In this document: positions 1 to 8,591 of the stretch, in pieces | Position numbering within the stretch: the stretch's first letter is position 1 | Layout: each line of letters starts with the position of its first letter | NCBI RefSeq assembly: GCF_003614185.1 | Contig: NZ_KZ987724.1 | Location: 2,147,360-2,211,359 of the forward strand | Reading direction: 5' to 3' | Length of the DNA: 64,000 nt | Origin: Paenibacillus aceti | GTDB lineage: Bacteria; Bacillota; Bacilli; Paenibacillales; Paenibacillaceae | Program-made: the position numbers and the translations under genes | The notes under the pieces: generated by a model | What the model saw: only the letters and a program-made list of their open reading frames with translations | What the model was told of the DNA's origin: nothing | Databases searched by the model: none

Positions 1-6
1 CTCCTC

Positions 7-141
7 TAACGGACACTTTTGACCCTTAGAAGCGAAAAATGCCATTTTTCGCGGCCATTTCCCTTGTAACGGACAATGATGTCCATTACAAGGGCGGGGT
101 GCCACAGAATCAACGCTAACGGACAATGATGTCCGTGTCCG
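7..141. repeat. Three spaced copies of an AACGGACA palindromic motif
   Basis: TAACGGACA starts at 7, 67 and 117. In copies 2 and 3 it is followed by ATGA and TGTCC, making a dyad. Copy 2 sits inside a longer hairpin (61-94, CCCTTGTAA pairing with TTACAAGGG). The 1-252 stretch has no convincing gene. The 50-60 bp spacing resembles the array at 50.2-50.7 kb. Function unknown. Confidence 0.6.
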
Positions 142-252
142 AATGATCCGCCCAGAACAGGGGGATGTTCACATTTTTGGGCACGCAAAAGGGGCGTCTT
201 CAAGTCGGAAGATCGACTATAGGACAGCCCCATCTGCATATGTTGGTATGGT

Positions 253-1080
253 TTATGCTGTTGGGATCAGATCTCTCAGAATAAATGATTCCACAACCTG
301 GGCTACACCATCATTCATATTCGTGTCGGTGACATAATCGGCCAGCTGCTTGATCTCCTCCGGCGCATTGCCCATGGCAACGCCCAGACCTGCAAATTCA
401 AGCATCGCTACATCGTTATATCCGTCGCCCATGGCGATCACTTCGGAGCGTTCGATTCCCAGCTGATCGATCAAGTGCTGTAAGCTGGTTCCTTTATTGA
501 CGCCATTCTCCGTGAACTCGAGGAAGAACGGCTTCGAGCGCATCACGTTCAGTTTACCGGCCAACTCCACTTTCAGCTTCTCTTCAACCCGTACCAGCCT
601 GTCCGGGTCTTCGACCATTAACACCTTCACGACCGGAATTTGAACCGCTTCGATGAAGCTAGGCACCTCGGCAATCTTCATGCCTGTAATTTGCGCTTCA
701 ATATGGGTATACTGATTCGCCTGCTCTGTCACAATGTCGTCGCCAACATAGGTCAGCGCGGATACGCCCTCCTGAATGCTCATCTCGTAAAGAGCATGGG
801 CTGTCTCTGGGGTCAAAGTACTGCTGAACGGCTCCTCTCGCGTCTTCCAATTGATAATCTTCGCTCCGTTGAACGATAGAATATAGCTTCCGAACCGCTC
901 CAGTTCCAATTCATCGGCCAATGCCTTCATGGCATACGTAGGTCTCCCCGATGCCAGCACAACCTTTACGCCAGCCTCCTGTGCAGCCATTAGCGCTTGC
1001 TTGTTGCGGGGCGAGATCGTCCCGTCATCACGAAGTAGAGTATCATCTAAATCTAGTACTATCATTTTATATGTCATCAT
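253..1080 (-). CDS. Cof-type HAD-family phosphatase
   Basis: Predicted cytosolic HAD-superfamily hydrolase of the Cof/YidA type, which dephosphorylates small phosphorylated metabolites such as sugar phosphates or flavin nucleotides. The N-terminus carries motif I (LDLDDT, Asp10 and Asp12 as nucleophile and acid). A C-terminal GDGYNDVAML supplies the Mg2+-binding acidic residues, and the insert between them is a typical C2 cap. At 275 aa it has normal family length. The ORF is open further upstream, but the ATG at 1080 follows AAAGGA at good spacing and places motif I where the family has it. Substrate cannot be inferred. It is a separate unit from the PHP gene upstream. Confidence 0.9.
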   Translation of the reverse strand: MMTYKMIVLDLDDTLLRDDGTISPRNKQALMAAQEAGVKVVLASGRPTYAMKALADELELERFGSYILSFNGAKIINWKTREEPFSSTLTPETAHALYEMSIQEGVSALTYVGDDIVTEQANQYTHIEAQITGMKIAEVPSFIEAVQIPVVKVLMVEDPDRLVRVEEKLKVELAGKLNVMRSKPFFLEFTENGVNKGTSLQHLIDQLGIERSEVIAMGDGYNDVAMLEFAGLGVAMGNAPEEIKQLADYVTDTNMNDGVAQVVESFILRDLIPTA

Positions 1081-1214
1081 ACAGCCATCCTTTATAGAGA
1101 AATAGAGAAAATTCGAAAAGTCCGCTTTGGCTAGAAAATCCATCGGGGCCAATGCATGAATGAGGCTCTAGCACACGATTCTGTCATTTCTACTATATCA
1201 GATATTTCTGGCGA

Positions 1215-2087
1215 TTACCCTCTCAATTGTTGGGCAACTTGCCTTATTCGTTCCACGGTCTCTCCTGTAACGTAGCAGCTGCCTAGGTCGCCATGGAATA
1301 CGACGCCCTGTCTCACGCCATGATAATCCGAGCCCCCGGTTGGAATCAGATGATATTCATCGGCGATCGCTAAATATCGTTGTTCCTCCGCGGGTCCATG
1401 GTCCGAGTGATATACTTCGATTCCGGCAGGCTGGCCCGCTTCGATAATCGTACGGACTAGGTCGTCATCCCCGTACAAGCCAGGATGGGCGATCACCGGA
1501 GCGCCGCCCGCTTCGCGAATCCACTCCATCGCCTGCTGCGGCGATATTCTCGGCTGGGCTGCATAGCCCGGCTTGCCCTCCGCCAAGTAACGGTCGAAGG
1601 CGTCGCGCAGATCGCGAACATAACCTTTGCGCACCAGTGCATCTGCTATATGCGGGCGCCCCAGGCTCTCATCTGGACGCAGCGAACGTCCCAGACCGTC
1701 GATCACCTCTTGGAGCGTAATCGACAAGCCCAAGCCCTGGAGCTTCCGGATAATCTGCTCATTACGGGCATCACGTGTTGCACGAAGTCCGGCTAACCGC
1801 TCCAGCAGAGCGAAGTCCTCATAATTCAGATAATAGCCGAGCACATGAATGTCCTTACCGCCAGCTTGAGTGCTGATCTCCACGCCCGGTATGACGTGAA
1901 TACCTGCTTTTTCCCCTTCTGCCAAAGCGGAAGCTATTCCGGCCACGGTATCGTGGTCAGTCACCGCAAGTCCGGTCAGCCCCTTCTCCTTCGCTAATCT
2001 GACATTCTCCTCTGGGGTGTTCATCCCATCAGAGACACAGCTATGCGTATGTAAATCATATCGTGCTTCTTCTCTAGTCCCCTGCAT
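1215..2087 (-). CDS. PHP-domain phosphoesterase (TrpH/YciV-like)
   Basis: A 290-aa metal-dependent phosphoesterase of the PHP superfamily, similar to the nucleoside 3',5'-bisphosphate phosphatase/RNase AM group. Metal-binding motifs appear in order: HTH at residues 13-15, DHD near 44, an AHP motif in the second half, and a C-terminal GGSDYHG. No signal peptide or membrane segment is visible, so it is cytosolic. It starts 15 bp after the stop of the LysR gene on the same strand, so the two are probably co-transcribed. The likely role is nucleotide or short-RNA turnover; the exact substrate is uncertain. Confidence 0.88.
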   Translation of the reverse strand: MQGTREEARYDLHTHSCVSDGMNTPEENVRLAKEKGLTGLAVTDHDTVAGIASALAEGEKAGIHVIPGVEISTQAGGKDIHVLGYYLNYEDFALLERLAGLRATRDARNEQIIRKLQGLGLSITLQEVIDGLGRSLRPDESLGRPHIADALVRKGYVRDLRDAFDRYLAEGKPGYAAQPRISPQQAMEWIREAGGAPVIAHPGLYGDDDLVRTIIEAGQPAGIEVYHSDHGPAEEQRYLAIADEYHLIPTGGSDYHGVRQGVVFHGDLGSCYVTGETVERIRQVAQQLRG

Positions 2088-2102
2088 TACATATCACATC
2101 CT

Positions 2103-3008
2103 CTACAACAATTGTCCATATTCTCTCAAGAAAGTCAGAAAAGTAACCGCCGGAACCGGCAGCAGGGTTGATTTCAAATGAACGGAATAGAACTGTCGTT
2201 TGAACTCGGCATCCTCAATATCGATCACCTTCAGCAAACCTAGCGCCTGTTCATGCTTCACAGAGGATGGTGAAATGATCGTAATACCGATTCCCGATTC
2301 TACGGCCGACTTTACCGCACCTGTGCTTCCCAGTTCCATCATCGCTTCGATCCGATCCGGCTCAAAGCCTCTATCCATCAATACCGCTTCCATCACCTGG
2401 CGCGTCCCCGAGCCTTTCTCTCTTAACACGAAAGGGTAGCCGACTACTTCCTGCAGCGTGACTCTTCTCCGCTCTGCTAATGGATGTCCGGCAGGAGCGA
2501 TCAGCTTCAATTCGTCCTCCATCACTGGTTCGAACATCATATCCGGGTGATGCACCGGAGCCTCAACAAGGCCAAAATTCAACTGATGCCCTACGATCTC
2601 ATCGATAATTTGCGTTGTGTTCATCACTTTAAGCGCGATTGAAATATGCGGATACTGCTTGGCAAAAGGCCCGAGCAAACGAGGCAGCACATATTCTCCG
2701 ATCGTTAGGCTCGCTCCGAGCTGCAGACGACCCTCTAGCATATAGGTAAGCCGGGACATCGCCTTCTCGGCATCGCGCATAAGCTCGATACTCCGTTTGG
2801 CATATGGATACAGGACTTGGCCCGCTTCCGTAAGCTCAACCCGCTTGGTCGATCGAACGAGCAGCTTGCTGCCGAAATAATCCTCCAGCGACTGAATCTG
2901 CATCGTTACCGCCGGCTGGGTCATATGAAGCGCCTGAGCCGCTGCCGAGAAGCTCGCCCGCTCAGCAACGGTATAAAAAATATGTAGCTGGTGAAAATTC
3001 AAGGCCAT
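2103..3008 (-). CDS. LysR-family transcriptional regulator
   Basis: A 301-aa LysR-type regulator. The N-terminal winged helix-turn-helix spans about residues 3-62 (FHQLHIFYTVAERASFSAAA, then MTQPAVTMQIQSLE). A type-2 periplasmic-binding-like effector domain runs from about residue 90 to the end. The sequence is closest in feel to the CysL/YwfK-like selenium and sulfur-linked group, but the effector is not identifiable. It precedes the PHP phosphatase on the same strand by 15 bp. The 48 bp upstream hold a terminator for the next gene rather than a divergent target, so its regulon is not obvious from context. Confidence 0.92.
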   Translation of the reverse strand: MALNFHQLHIFYTVAERASFSAAAQALHMTQPAVTMQIQSLEDYFGSKLLVRSTKRVELTEAGQVLYPYAKRSIELMRDAEKAMSRLTYMLEGRLQLGASLTIGEYVLPRLLGPFAKQYPHISIALKVMNTTQIIDEIVGHQLNFGLVEAPVHHPDMMFEPVMEDELKLIAPAGHPLAERRRVTLQEVVGYPFVLREKGSGTRQVMEAVLMDRGFEPDRIEAMMELGSTGAVKSAVESGIGITIISPSSVKHEQALGLLKVIDIEDAEFKRQFYSVHLKSTLLPVPAVTFLTFLREYGQLL

Positions 3009-3050
3009 TCCTGATCCCCCCTACTCCTACAATAGCATGGAGGACATGAT

Positions 3051-3100
3051 AAAAAAAAGGGGCCGTCCCCAATAGCTATACTATCGAGGGATGGCTCCTC
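3051..3100 (-). terminator. Rho-independent terminator
   Basis: A GC-rich stem (GGAGCCATCCC pairing with GGGACGGCCCC on the minus strand) is followed by eight Ts in the minus direction. It ends the 3138-3575 transcript before the LysR gene. Confidence 0.8.
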
Positions 3101-3137
3101 ATGAGTCCAGAAACTTTTAAACGCTGATCCTTGCCGG

Positions 3138-3575
3138 CTATTTCCGCTTGCGGCTGTTCTTCATTAATGTCATGCGCCGCGAATGGCGCAGCCAAGAATA
3201 ATAAGATTTCAAATCACGAAGCTCGATCGTCTCTGACATTAAACCAAGAAAAGTAACGATGATCATACGATGCAGCGGACGTCCGGCAAGATCATATTCA
3301 CCGGTCAGCTCACTGAATTCGGCAACCATTACAATATCATCATCTACCAAATAAACGTCTTCTTCTTTTCTATAATAAGGGGATATTCGATTCTGCTTCA
3401 GACATTCCCACAGCCAAAGAGCGATATCTTCATACCGGGCCTTGGTATCCTTAATTCGATCCTCGTACCTAGCCTTGGCATGATTGGTTATCACGATATC
3501 AGCGACTCGTTTATCCCCTAGTGGAACATGGAAAGCTTCATAGGTCCCCCACCGTTCCGTTGCTCTGTCTCTCAT
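3138..3575 (-). CDS. Conserved hypothetical protein
   Basis: A 145-aa basic soluble protein that I do not recognise. It has a central segment rich in KARYEDRIKDTKARYEDIALWLWECL, read here only as two near-repeats of KARYEDI about 13 residues apart, followed by a strand-rich middle (DVYLVDDDIVMVAEF). The C-terminus is strongly basic (SRRMTLMKNSRKRK), which suggests nucleic-acid contact. No signal peptide or membrane helix is seen. It is a monocistronic unit with its own terminator. The 210 bp upstream are AT-rich without a further gene. Confidence 0.7.
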   Translation of the reverse strand: MRDRATERWGTYEAFHVPLGDKRVADIVITNHAKARYEDRIKDTKARYEDIALWLWECLKQNRISPYYRKEEDVYLVDDDIVMVAEFSELTGEYDLAGRPLHRMIIVTFLGLMSETIELRDLKSYYSWLRHSRRMTLMKNSRKRK

Positions 3576-3785
3576 GCCGCACCTCGCATTGATAGGACTT
3601 TATAACTATGTATATTTGCCTATTATATTACAATATAACCTATAATTCTACAAGGCGAGTATACGGGTGTTATGGATTTATAAGGAAATAGGGAGTAGAA
3701 CTTTCATACTATGATCATTTTTCCGTAAATGAGGTCAACAAAAAACAGCGACATCACTGCCGCTGCTTTCAATAATTGTCGTCCT

Positions 3786-4049
3786 CTATAATCCGTAGTA
3801 TTGCGTTTTATCCGGAACGTCCTTCGTGTATTCCGTTTTGATCTCATTTCGATACGAACGCTCGATTCTGCGTACATAGGGGAGCCGGCGAATATTCTTG
3901 ATCGTATCCTCAGCACGCTCTGCATTTACATACATAACGACATAATGCATCCGTCGGGACAAATAGTGCACGCTCCCGTATTTCTCCAAATTTCTGGCCG
4001 CCTTCAGATCACTAACCCAAATAATGTAGCCTGTACGCTCCGGGAACAT
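3786..4049 (-). CDS. ylbG: YlbG-family protein (DUF2129)
   Basis: An 87-aa cytosolic protein of the YlbG/UPF0298 family, whose function is not established. The recognisable features are the N-terminal TGYIIWVSDLKAARNLEKYG, the central HYVVMYVN, and a basic C-terminal RRIERSY. The ATG at 4049 is chosen because AGGAGG lies just upstream; the longer ORF begins inside that ribosome site. It sits directly downstream of ylbF on the same strand, the same pairing seen in Bacillus, and is probably co-transcribed with it. Confidence 0.88.
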   Translation of the reverse strand: MFPERTGYIIWVSDLKAARNLEKYGSVHYLSRRMHYVVMYVNAERAEDTIKNIRRLPYVRRIERSYRNEIKTEYTKDVPDKTQYYGL

Positions 4050-4100
4050 ATTCGTTCCTCCTCTCATCTATCTCTATACAACCTGCCTCTGCGCTTCCCA

Positions 4101-4544
4101 TTATCCGCAGCTGCACTTCCCACCATTACCACAACCGCATCCCGATGAAGGATTCGGGTCATTACTGGGCACCTTGATCGTGTCAGAGACCGAATAAGCA
4201 ATCATCTCCGATATCTGGTGCAGAATATCATCCAGCTCTGCTTCAGCTGCCTTGAATTTACGCACGGCCTCATGCTGCTCCAGCTCCAGTTCCACCGCAT
4301 TGACCCTATCCTTGGCCTCATGATAGTTGGGGTGAAAATGCCCGAAACGCTGCGTCTCCTCGAACAGCTCTTTTTGTGCGTTTAATTTACGGACCAGAGC
4401 TTGAATCTCTGCACTCTCCTCCACACGGCGCTTCCAATATAAATAATCGGAGACCGCGGCAGAATTATTTATCATATCGCCCAATTCATAGGCGTATGTC
4501 AGTACTTCGGCCATATCAACCGTAACCGTCTCTGTTACGCTCAT
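4101..4544 (-). CDS. ylbF: YlbF/RicF-family protein with C-terminal cysteine motif
   Basis: A 147-aa helical protein of the YlbF/YmcA family. In Bacillus subtilis, YlbF (RicF), YmcA (RicA) and YaaT (RicT) form the Y-complex that aids RNase Y-dependent mRNA maturation and affects sporulation, competence and biofilm. Most of the chain is a helical hairpin (residues 10-115). The last dozen residues hold a cysteine-rich tail (CGCGNGGKCSCG), matching the Fe-S-ligating cysteines known for the complex. The gene precedes ylbG with a 51-bp gap. Confidence 0.9.
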   Translation of the reverse strand: MSVTETVTVDMAEVLTYAYELGDMINNSAAVSDYLYWKRRVEESAEIQALVRKLNAQKELFEETQRFGHFHPNYHEAKDRVNAVELELEQHEAVRKFKAAEAELDDILHQISEMIAYSVSDTIKVPSNDPNPSSGCGCGNGGKCSCG

Positions 4545-4688
4545 GAATGATCAACTCGATTCTATTCAATTCTTCTGCGGTAGCTCCAGCTCACCAAGTC
4601 CGGGTAGTCTCGATGAATGGACTCTAGCCGACGAAATAATCATATCATAATCCCTACCCGAGCGAAAAGAGGCCTTCCAGAACTGGCC

Positions 4689-6512
4689 TTATATTTCCGG
4701 CAGAAGGATGCGCATTCCATCCCATTGGTCCGGAGATAACTCCACTTCCTGCTGAGGCTCCTCTGCGTCCAGGCTATCCTGTTCTGCCTCGAAGAGACGA
4801 CCGTGAATTCGCCATTGCTCCTCTTCCTCCAGCCGATCCGGAATGAATTCCACCAGCCTTCCCTCGACCTGAAGCATAAGCTTAGTATTCCATTGCAGAG
4901 CTTGTTCAATCATTCTCCGCGCCGTCGAAGCATGATAGGTCCTCAGCTCCCTAAGCCATACACCAGGTATATCCTGCATTCCGGGAAATAGCTGTTCCCG
5001 CCGCGGTATCGACAGGTCGCGTTCGTAGAACTGGTAACCTCGCCCGTTGTATATCCAGGCCTGCTGAGCATCCGAATCCGGGCGGGAAGAACGGATCGAC
5101 TCCGTGCTACCCACTTCAGGCTCCAGCCGTAAATACCGCGGTTCCTGAGACTCGGAGCCGCGCCATTTCGGCGGAGTCAAATTCAGCTCTGCCAGCACTT
5201 TCTCCACCTTGTCCACCCCTGCCGGATCGACGATGAAATCTAGTGGACCAATGGGCTCCAGCTTGTCCTTCACGCCCGGGTGGGCGGCGATTCTCCTCGC
5301 CGCCTCCTCGTCCTTGCAGCGAAGCAGAAGCACTTCCGCGAACGAGGTTCGCCCCATCTCCTTCGCCCATTGCGTAAGCGACAGCAAGACATTGTCGGGG
5401 ATGCCGGCAGAGTTCATACGAAGGAAATCGACCACTTCCTCTACCGATCTCCCTTGCTGCGTCGCAGCCTCTATACTGGATCTGCTGATCCGGTAAATGG
5501 ACATCACATCCATCGCTACGATCTCACAGCATAGCTCAAGCTCCCAGCGCACCTGGAAGGACACCTCCGGCGGCACGATAATCTCGAAGTCCGGCTGGAT
5601 ATAAAATAACTCGACCGCACCGGGATCAGCCAATTCCTGCTTGTCCAGCACCGGCTTCATACTCCAGCGAAACATAAGCTCTCCTTCCCGATCCTGCCCG
5701 AGATCCAGCCAGCCGAAGCCGCTTAGCGCGGCAAGCCAGCTGCGCATCCATGTCCGCTTGCCTTCAGATATAGCTTCAGGCAGCATGCCCTGCACCTGCA
5801 AGGAGGCCAGCACCTCCTGCATAGAATACCACTGGCCTTCTTCCATATCGGCAGCGATCAATCGGAAGGCAAAATGCGACAGGTACACATCATCAGGCAC
5901 ATAGCGCAGCAGAACCTCAATCAGCAGCTCATGGTTCATTTTCTGCAGACTATTGCTTAGCCAGACGGACAGTTCATGGGCATTCAAGCTCCAGGAACCC
6001 CTTTCTTTGCGGGTAAGGCCTAGCGCCAGCATCATATCGAGCACGACCGCCGCATGGGCAGGATAGACCTCCTGATGAGGATAAGGCAAATTCAAGCCCG
6101 CTACATCCTCCTCCTTAAGCTCCACTTGCTCCAATATTTTATGCAGCGATTTCTGATGAACCGTTCCTTTTGCCGTGAGTGGCAGTCCATGCTGAGCTAT
6201 CCAGGTTAAGCTACGGAATAAATCCGTGGCAAGCCCAGGTCTGGCCGCCTGTAGAAGAGTGACCGCACCGGGATCAGCCGATTTAAGGCCATAGTGGTCC
6301 CAACGGCTCCAGTAAGCGAGCAGCACCTCCCCGGGAATATAATAGAGTCGATCTCCCCAGGACTTCTTGACGGCGGCTACCTCCCCTTTTCGAAGCATAG
6401 CAGGCAAGGCCGCCCTAAGATCAGCCCCACTCACCCGCTCTGCCGCCGCAGTATTCAATTTGCTCAAAGTAAACGGCGAGCTGGCGAATTTGCGTATCAA
6501 CCATTCAATCAC
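4689..6512 (-). CDS. Helicase-associated protein (XPB/Ssl2 N-terminal-like)
   Basis: A 607-aa soluble protein. Its long winged-helix-rich N-terminal half and central region match the helicase-associated domain proteins encoded beside bacterial XPB helicases (XPB/Ssl2-like N-terminal domain). It has no Walker A or DEAD motif, so it is a partner rather than an ATPase. It starts with GTG and overlaps the XPB stop codon by four bases (GTGA), so translation is coupled and a complex with XPB is likely. By analogy to archaeal XPB-Bax1 it may be the nuclease or damage-recognition partner, but I see no nuclease motif I could name. Role in DNA repair is inferred. Confidence 0.78.
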   Translation of the reverse strand: MIEWLIRKFASSPFTLSKLNTAAAERVSGADLRAALPAMLRKGEVAAVKKSWGDRLYYIPGEVLLAYWSRWDHYGLKSADPGAVTLLQAARPGLATDLFRSLTWIAQHGLPLTAKGTVHQKSLHKILEQVELKEEDVAGLNLPYPHQEVYPAHAAVVLDMMLALGLTRKERGSWSLNAHELSVWLSNSLQKMNHELLIEVLLRYVPDDVYLSHFAFRLIAADMEEGQWYSMQEVLASLQVQGMLPEAISEGKRTWMRSWLAALSGFGWLDLGQDREGELMFRWSMKPVLDKQELADPGAVELFYIQPDFEIIVPPEVSFQVRWELELCCEIVAMDVMSIYRISRSSIEAATQQGRSVEEVVDFLRMNSAGIPDNVLLSLTQWAKEMGRTSFAEVLLLRCKDEEAARRIAAHPGVKDKLEPIGPLDFIVDPAGVDKVEKVLAELNLTPPKWRGSESQEPRYLRLEPEVGSTESIRSSRPDSDAQQAWIYNGRGYQFYERDLSIPRREQLFPGMQDIPGVWLRELRTYHASTARRMIEQALQWNTKLMLQVEGRLVEFIPDRLEEEEQWRIHGRLFEAEQDSLDAEEPQQEVELSPDQWDGMRILLPEI

Positions 6513-8254
6513 GCTTCAGACACCCCCTTGATCCGATCCGTGTGAGAGCTTGAGTTGAACATATCGATATGTCCGTCCTCCTGTTCCCGTAGAATCGCAT
6601 ATTCATATCCCTGTTCAATCAGAAATAGCTGCCTTCGTACCGCAAATTCCTGTTCACGAGTACCCTCCGAGACAAGAGTGTAGAAATACGCGGTCTTCCC
6701 GTCCTCCTTCGGACGCAGTATTCTGCCGAGCCTCTGCGCTTCCTCCTGTCTGGAGCCAAAGCTGCCCGATATTTGAATCGCGACTGCAGCATCCGGCAGG
6801 TCGATTGCGAAGTTGGCTACCTTGGATACAGCAAGCACCGTGATCTGTCTATGGCGAAAAGCATGGAAAATTCGCTCCCGTTCATCCTGCGGCATCCTTC
6901 CCGTAATCAGTGGAACTCCCAGCTCATCTGCAACCTGGTTCAGCTGTTGCAAATATTGGCCGATGATTAATATTTGCCGTCCGGTATGGCGCTTGAGCAA
7001 TTCTCTTAATACCGCTATCTTCTGCGGGTTCTCCGCAGCGATTCTGAATTTCTCCCTCGCTCCGGCCAGATTATAGCGATCTTCAAGCATAGCAGACATC
7101 GCCACTCTTATCTCCCGGCACAGCACGGTCGCGATATATCCGCTGTCCTCCATCTCCTTCCAAGGCACCTCATAGCGCTTCGGTCCGATCAGGGAGAACA
7201 CATCCCGCTCCTGGCCATCCTCGCGGACCAATGTAGCGGTCAAGCCTAATCGGCGCGTGGCCTGAATATCGGCCGTAGCGCGAAATACCGGCGCTGGCAG
7301 AAGATGGACCTCGTCATATATAATCAGCCCCCAGTCCCGCTCATTGAACAGGCTCATATGCTTGAAGCCTTCTTCCTTCCTGCTGCGATGCGTCAATATT
7401 TGATAGGTGGATACCGTGACCTCGCGGACTTGCTTCTTCTCCCCCGAGTATTCCCCGATTCTATCCGGAGTAAGGGTCGTCTTATCCAATAATTCAGCGA
7501 TCCACTGCCGTACTGAAGTTACACTCGAGGTCAAGATCAAGGTTTCACACTGGAAGCACGCCATCGCTGCAAGACCGATGACCGTCTTACCTGCCCCGCA
7601 GGGCAGCACCAGTACGCCACTGCCGCCCGAGCCAACATCCTGATCGCGGGTAAACGCGGCGACACTCTCCTCCTGATACGTTCTCAGTTTGAACTCTTTC
7701 CCGCCGGACGATACTTCCCGCAGCGAGAAGGGAAGAGATTGGCCCTCATGGTACCCGACCAAGTCTAGGACGGGATACCCCAGCCGTGCTAATTCCTGCT
7801 TAATGCTGCCACGGTAATCAGCAGACAGCTTCATTCGCCGTTCATCTATATGAATCAGATGGAAGTCGGATAGACTGGATTCCAGCTCCAACTGACGCAT
7901 AATGTCAGCATCCTGACCCTCCAGCCATAGCATGTCTTCCTCATCGTCAACCCGCTGCAGCTTTAACCTTCCATATCTCGATACCGCGACCTGAATATCC
8001 GCGACTACCGCTGGAGGCAGGGCCCATCTGGAGACCGACTCCAGAGCAGCCACGATCTCAGCGGCCGAGTTGCCTCGAGCCGCCGCGTTCCATAGCGATA
8101 ATGGGGTAATGCGATATGTATGGTAATTTGCCGGACTTTTGACAAGCTCAGCAATTTGTATCAACAGGGCCCGCGCTTCTTCAAAGCCAGGATGATTCTT
8201 CTCCAGCAACACCGTACCATCTCTTTGTACAATACATGCCCCAGCCGTATTCAA
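6509..8254 (-). CDS. XPB-like DNA repair helicase
   Basis: A 581-aa superfamily 2 DNA helicase of the XPB type (3'-5' unwinding, repair or transcription-linked). Motifs seen are Walker A (PCGAGKT), Walker B as DEVH, motif III TAT followed directly by the XPB-specific RED (LVREDGQE), and motif VI QRLGRILRP. The N-terminal 180 residues fit a damage-recognition domain. GGGAGG lies nine bases before the TTG at 8254; an upstream in-frame TTG at 8263 abuts the ribosome site and is less likely. It forms a coupled operon with the helicase-associated gene. Confidence 0.9.
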   Translation of the reverse strand: MNTAGACIVQRDGTVLLEKNHPGFEEARALLIQIAELVKSPANYHTYRITPLSLWNAAARGNSAAEIVAALESVSRWALPPAVVADIQVAVSRYGRLKLQRVDDEEDMLWLEGQDADIMRQLELESSLSDFHLIHIDERRMKLSADYRGSIKQELARLGYPVLDLVGYHEGQSLPFSLREVSSGGKEFKLRTYQEESVAAFTRDQDVGSGGSGVLVLPCGAGKTVIGLAAMACFQCETLILTSSVTSVRQWIAELLDKTTLTPDRIGEYSGEKKQVREVTVSTYQILTHRSRKEEGFKHMSLFNERDWGLIIYDEVHLLPAPVFRATADIQATRRLGLTATLVREDGQERDVFSLIGPKRYEVPWKEMEDSGYIATVLCREIRVAMSAMLEDRYNLAGAREKFRIAAENPQKIAVLRELLKRHTGRQILIIGQYLQQLNQVADELGVPLITGRMPQDERERIFHAFRHRQITVLAVSKVANFAIDLPDAAVAIQISGSFGSRQEEAQRLGRILRPKEDGKTAYFYTLVSEGTREQEFAVRRQLFLIEQGYEYAILREQEDGHIDMFNSSSHTDRIKGVSEA

Positions 8255-8426
8255 GCACAGCAACCTCCCTCAAAATGAATTAGCTCCCTTAGATCATAGC
8301 TTCTCCAAACCGCATGAAATAAGACAGAAGCTAGACTATAACAACAACTATTATCATAACAAGAGATACGGCAACCTCCAACAACCCGCAACCCATTCAT
8401 TTACTGATGCTGACCCATCGCCGAGC

Positions 8427-8468
8427 GCTAACGAAACACCATATCGTTAGCGATATCCCGTTTCGTTA
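8427..8468. promoter_or_regulatory. Overlapping inverted repeats upstream of the flavoprotein gene
   Basis: GCTAACG (8427-8433) pairs with CGTTAGC (8445-8451). The overlapping TAACGAAAC (8429-8437) pairs with GTTTCGTTA (8460-8468). The two pairings exclude each other. The site lies upstream of the predicted start of transcription, so it is more likely a protein operator than an RNA switch. Confidence 0.45.
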
Positions 8469-8510
8469 CCATTTTGAGTAATCGATTGTCATATTTTGTA
8501 TCCTGAAGAT

Positions 8511-8553
8511 TGTGAATAAAATCACTATCCCTTGTCCGATCCTATATTAAAAT
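8511..8553 (+). promoter_or_regulatory. Fnr-type box and promoter
   Basis: TGTGA-N6-TCACT (8511-8526) equals the Bacillus Fnr/CRP-family consensus. A TAAAAT -10 element lies at 8548-8553, with no good -35. If transcription starts at 8560, the box is centred at -41.5, the class II activator position. This predicts anaerobic activation of the downstream flavoprotein gene. Confidence 0.6.
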
Positions 8554-8591
8554 AAAGTGAACCTAAATATAGAAAATGGAGGGGTTAAACC

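Noticed and set aside
3704-3925. Minus-strand ORF overlapping ylbG
   Set aside because: Different frame over ylbG, no ribosome site, no homology recognised.
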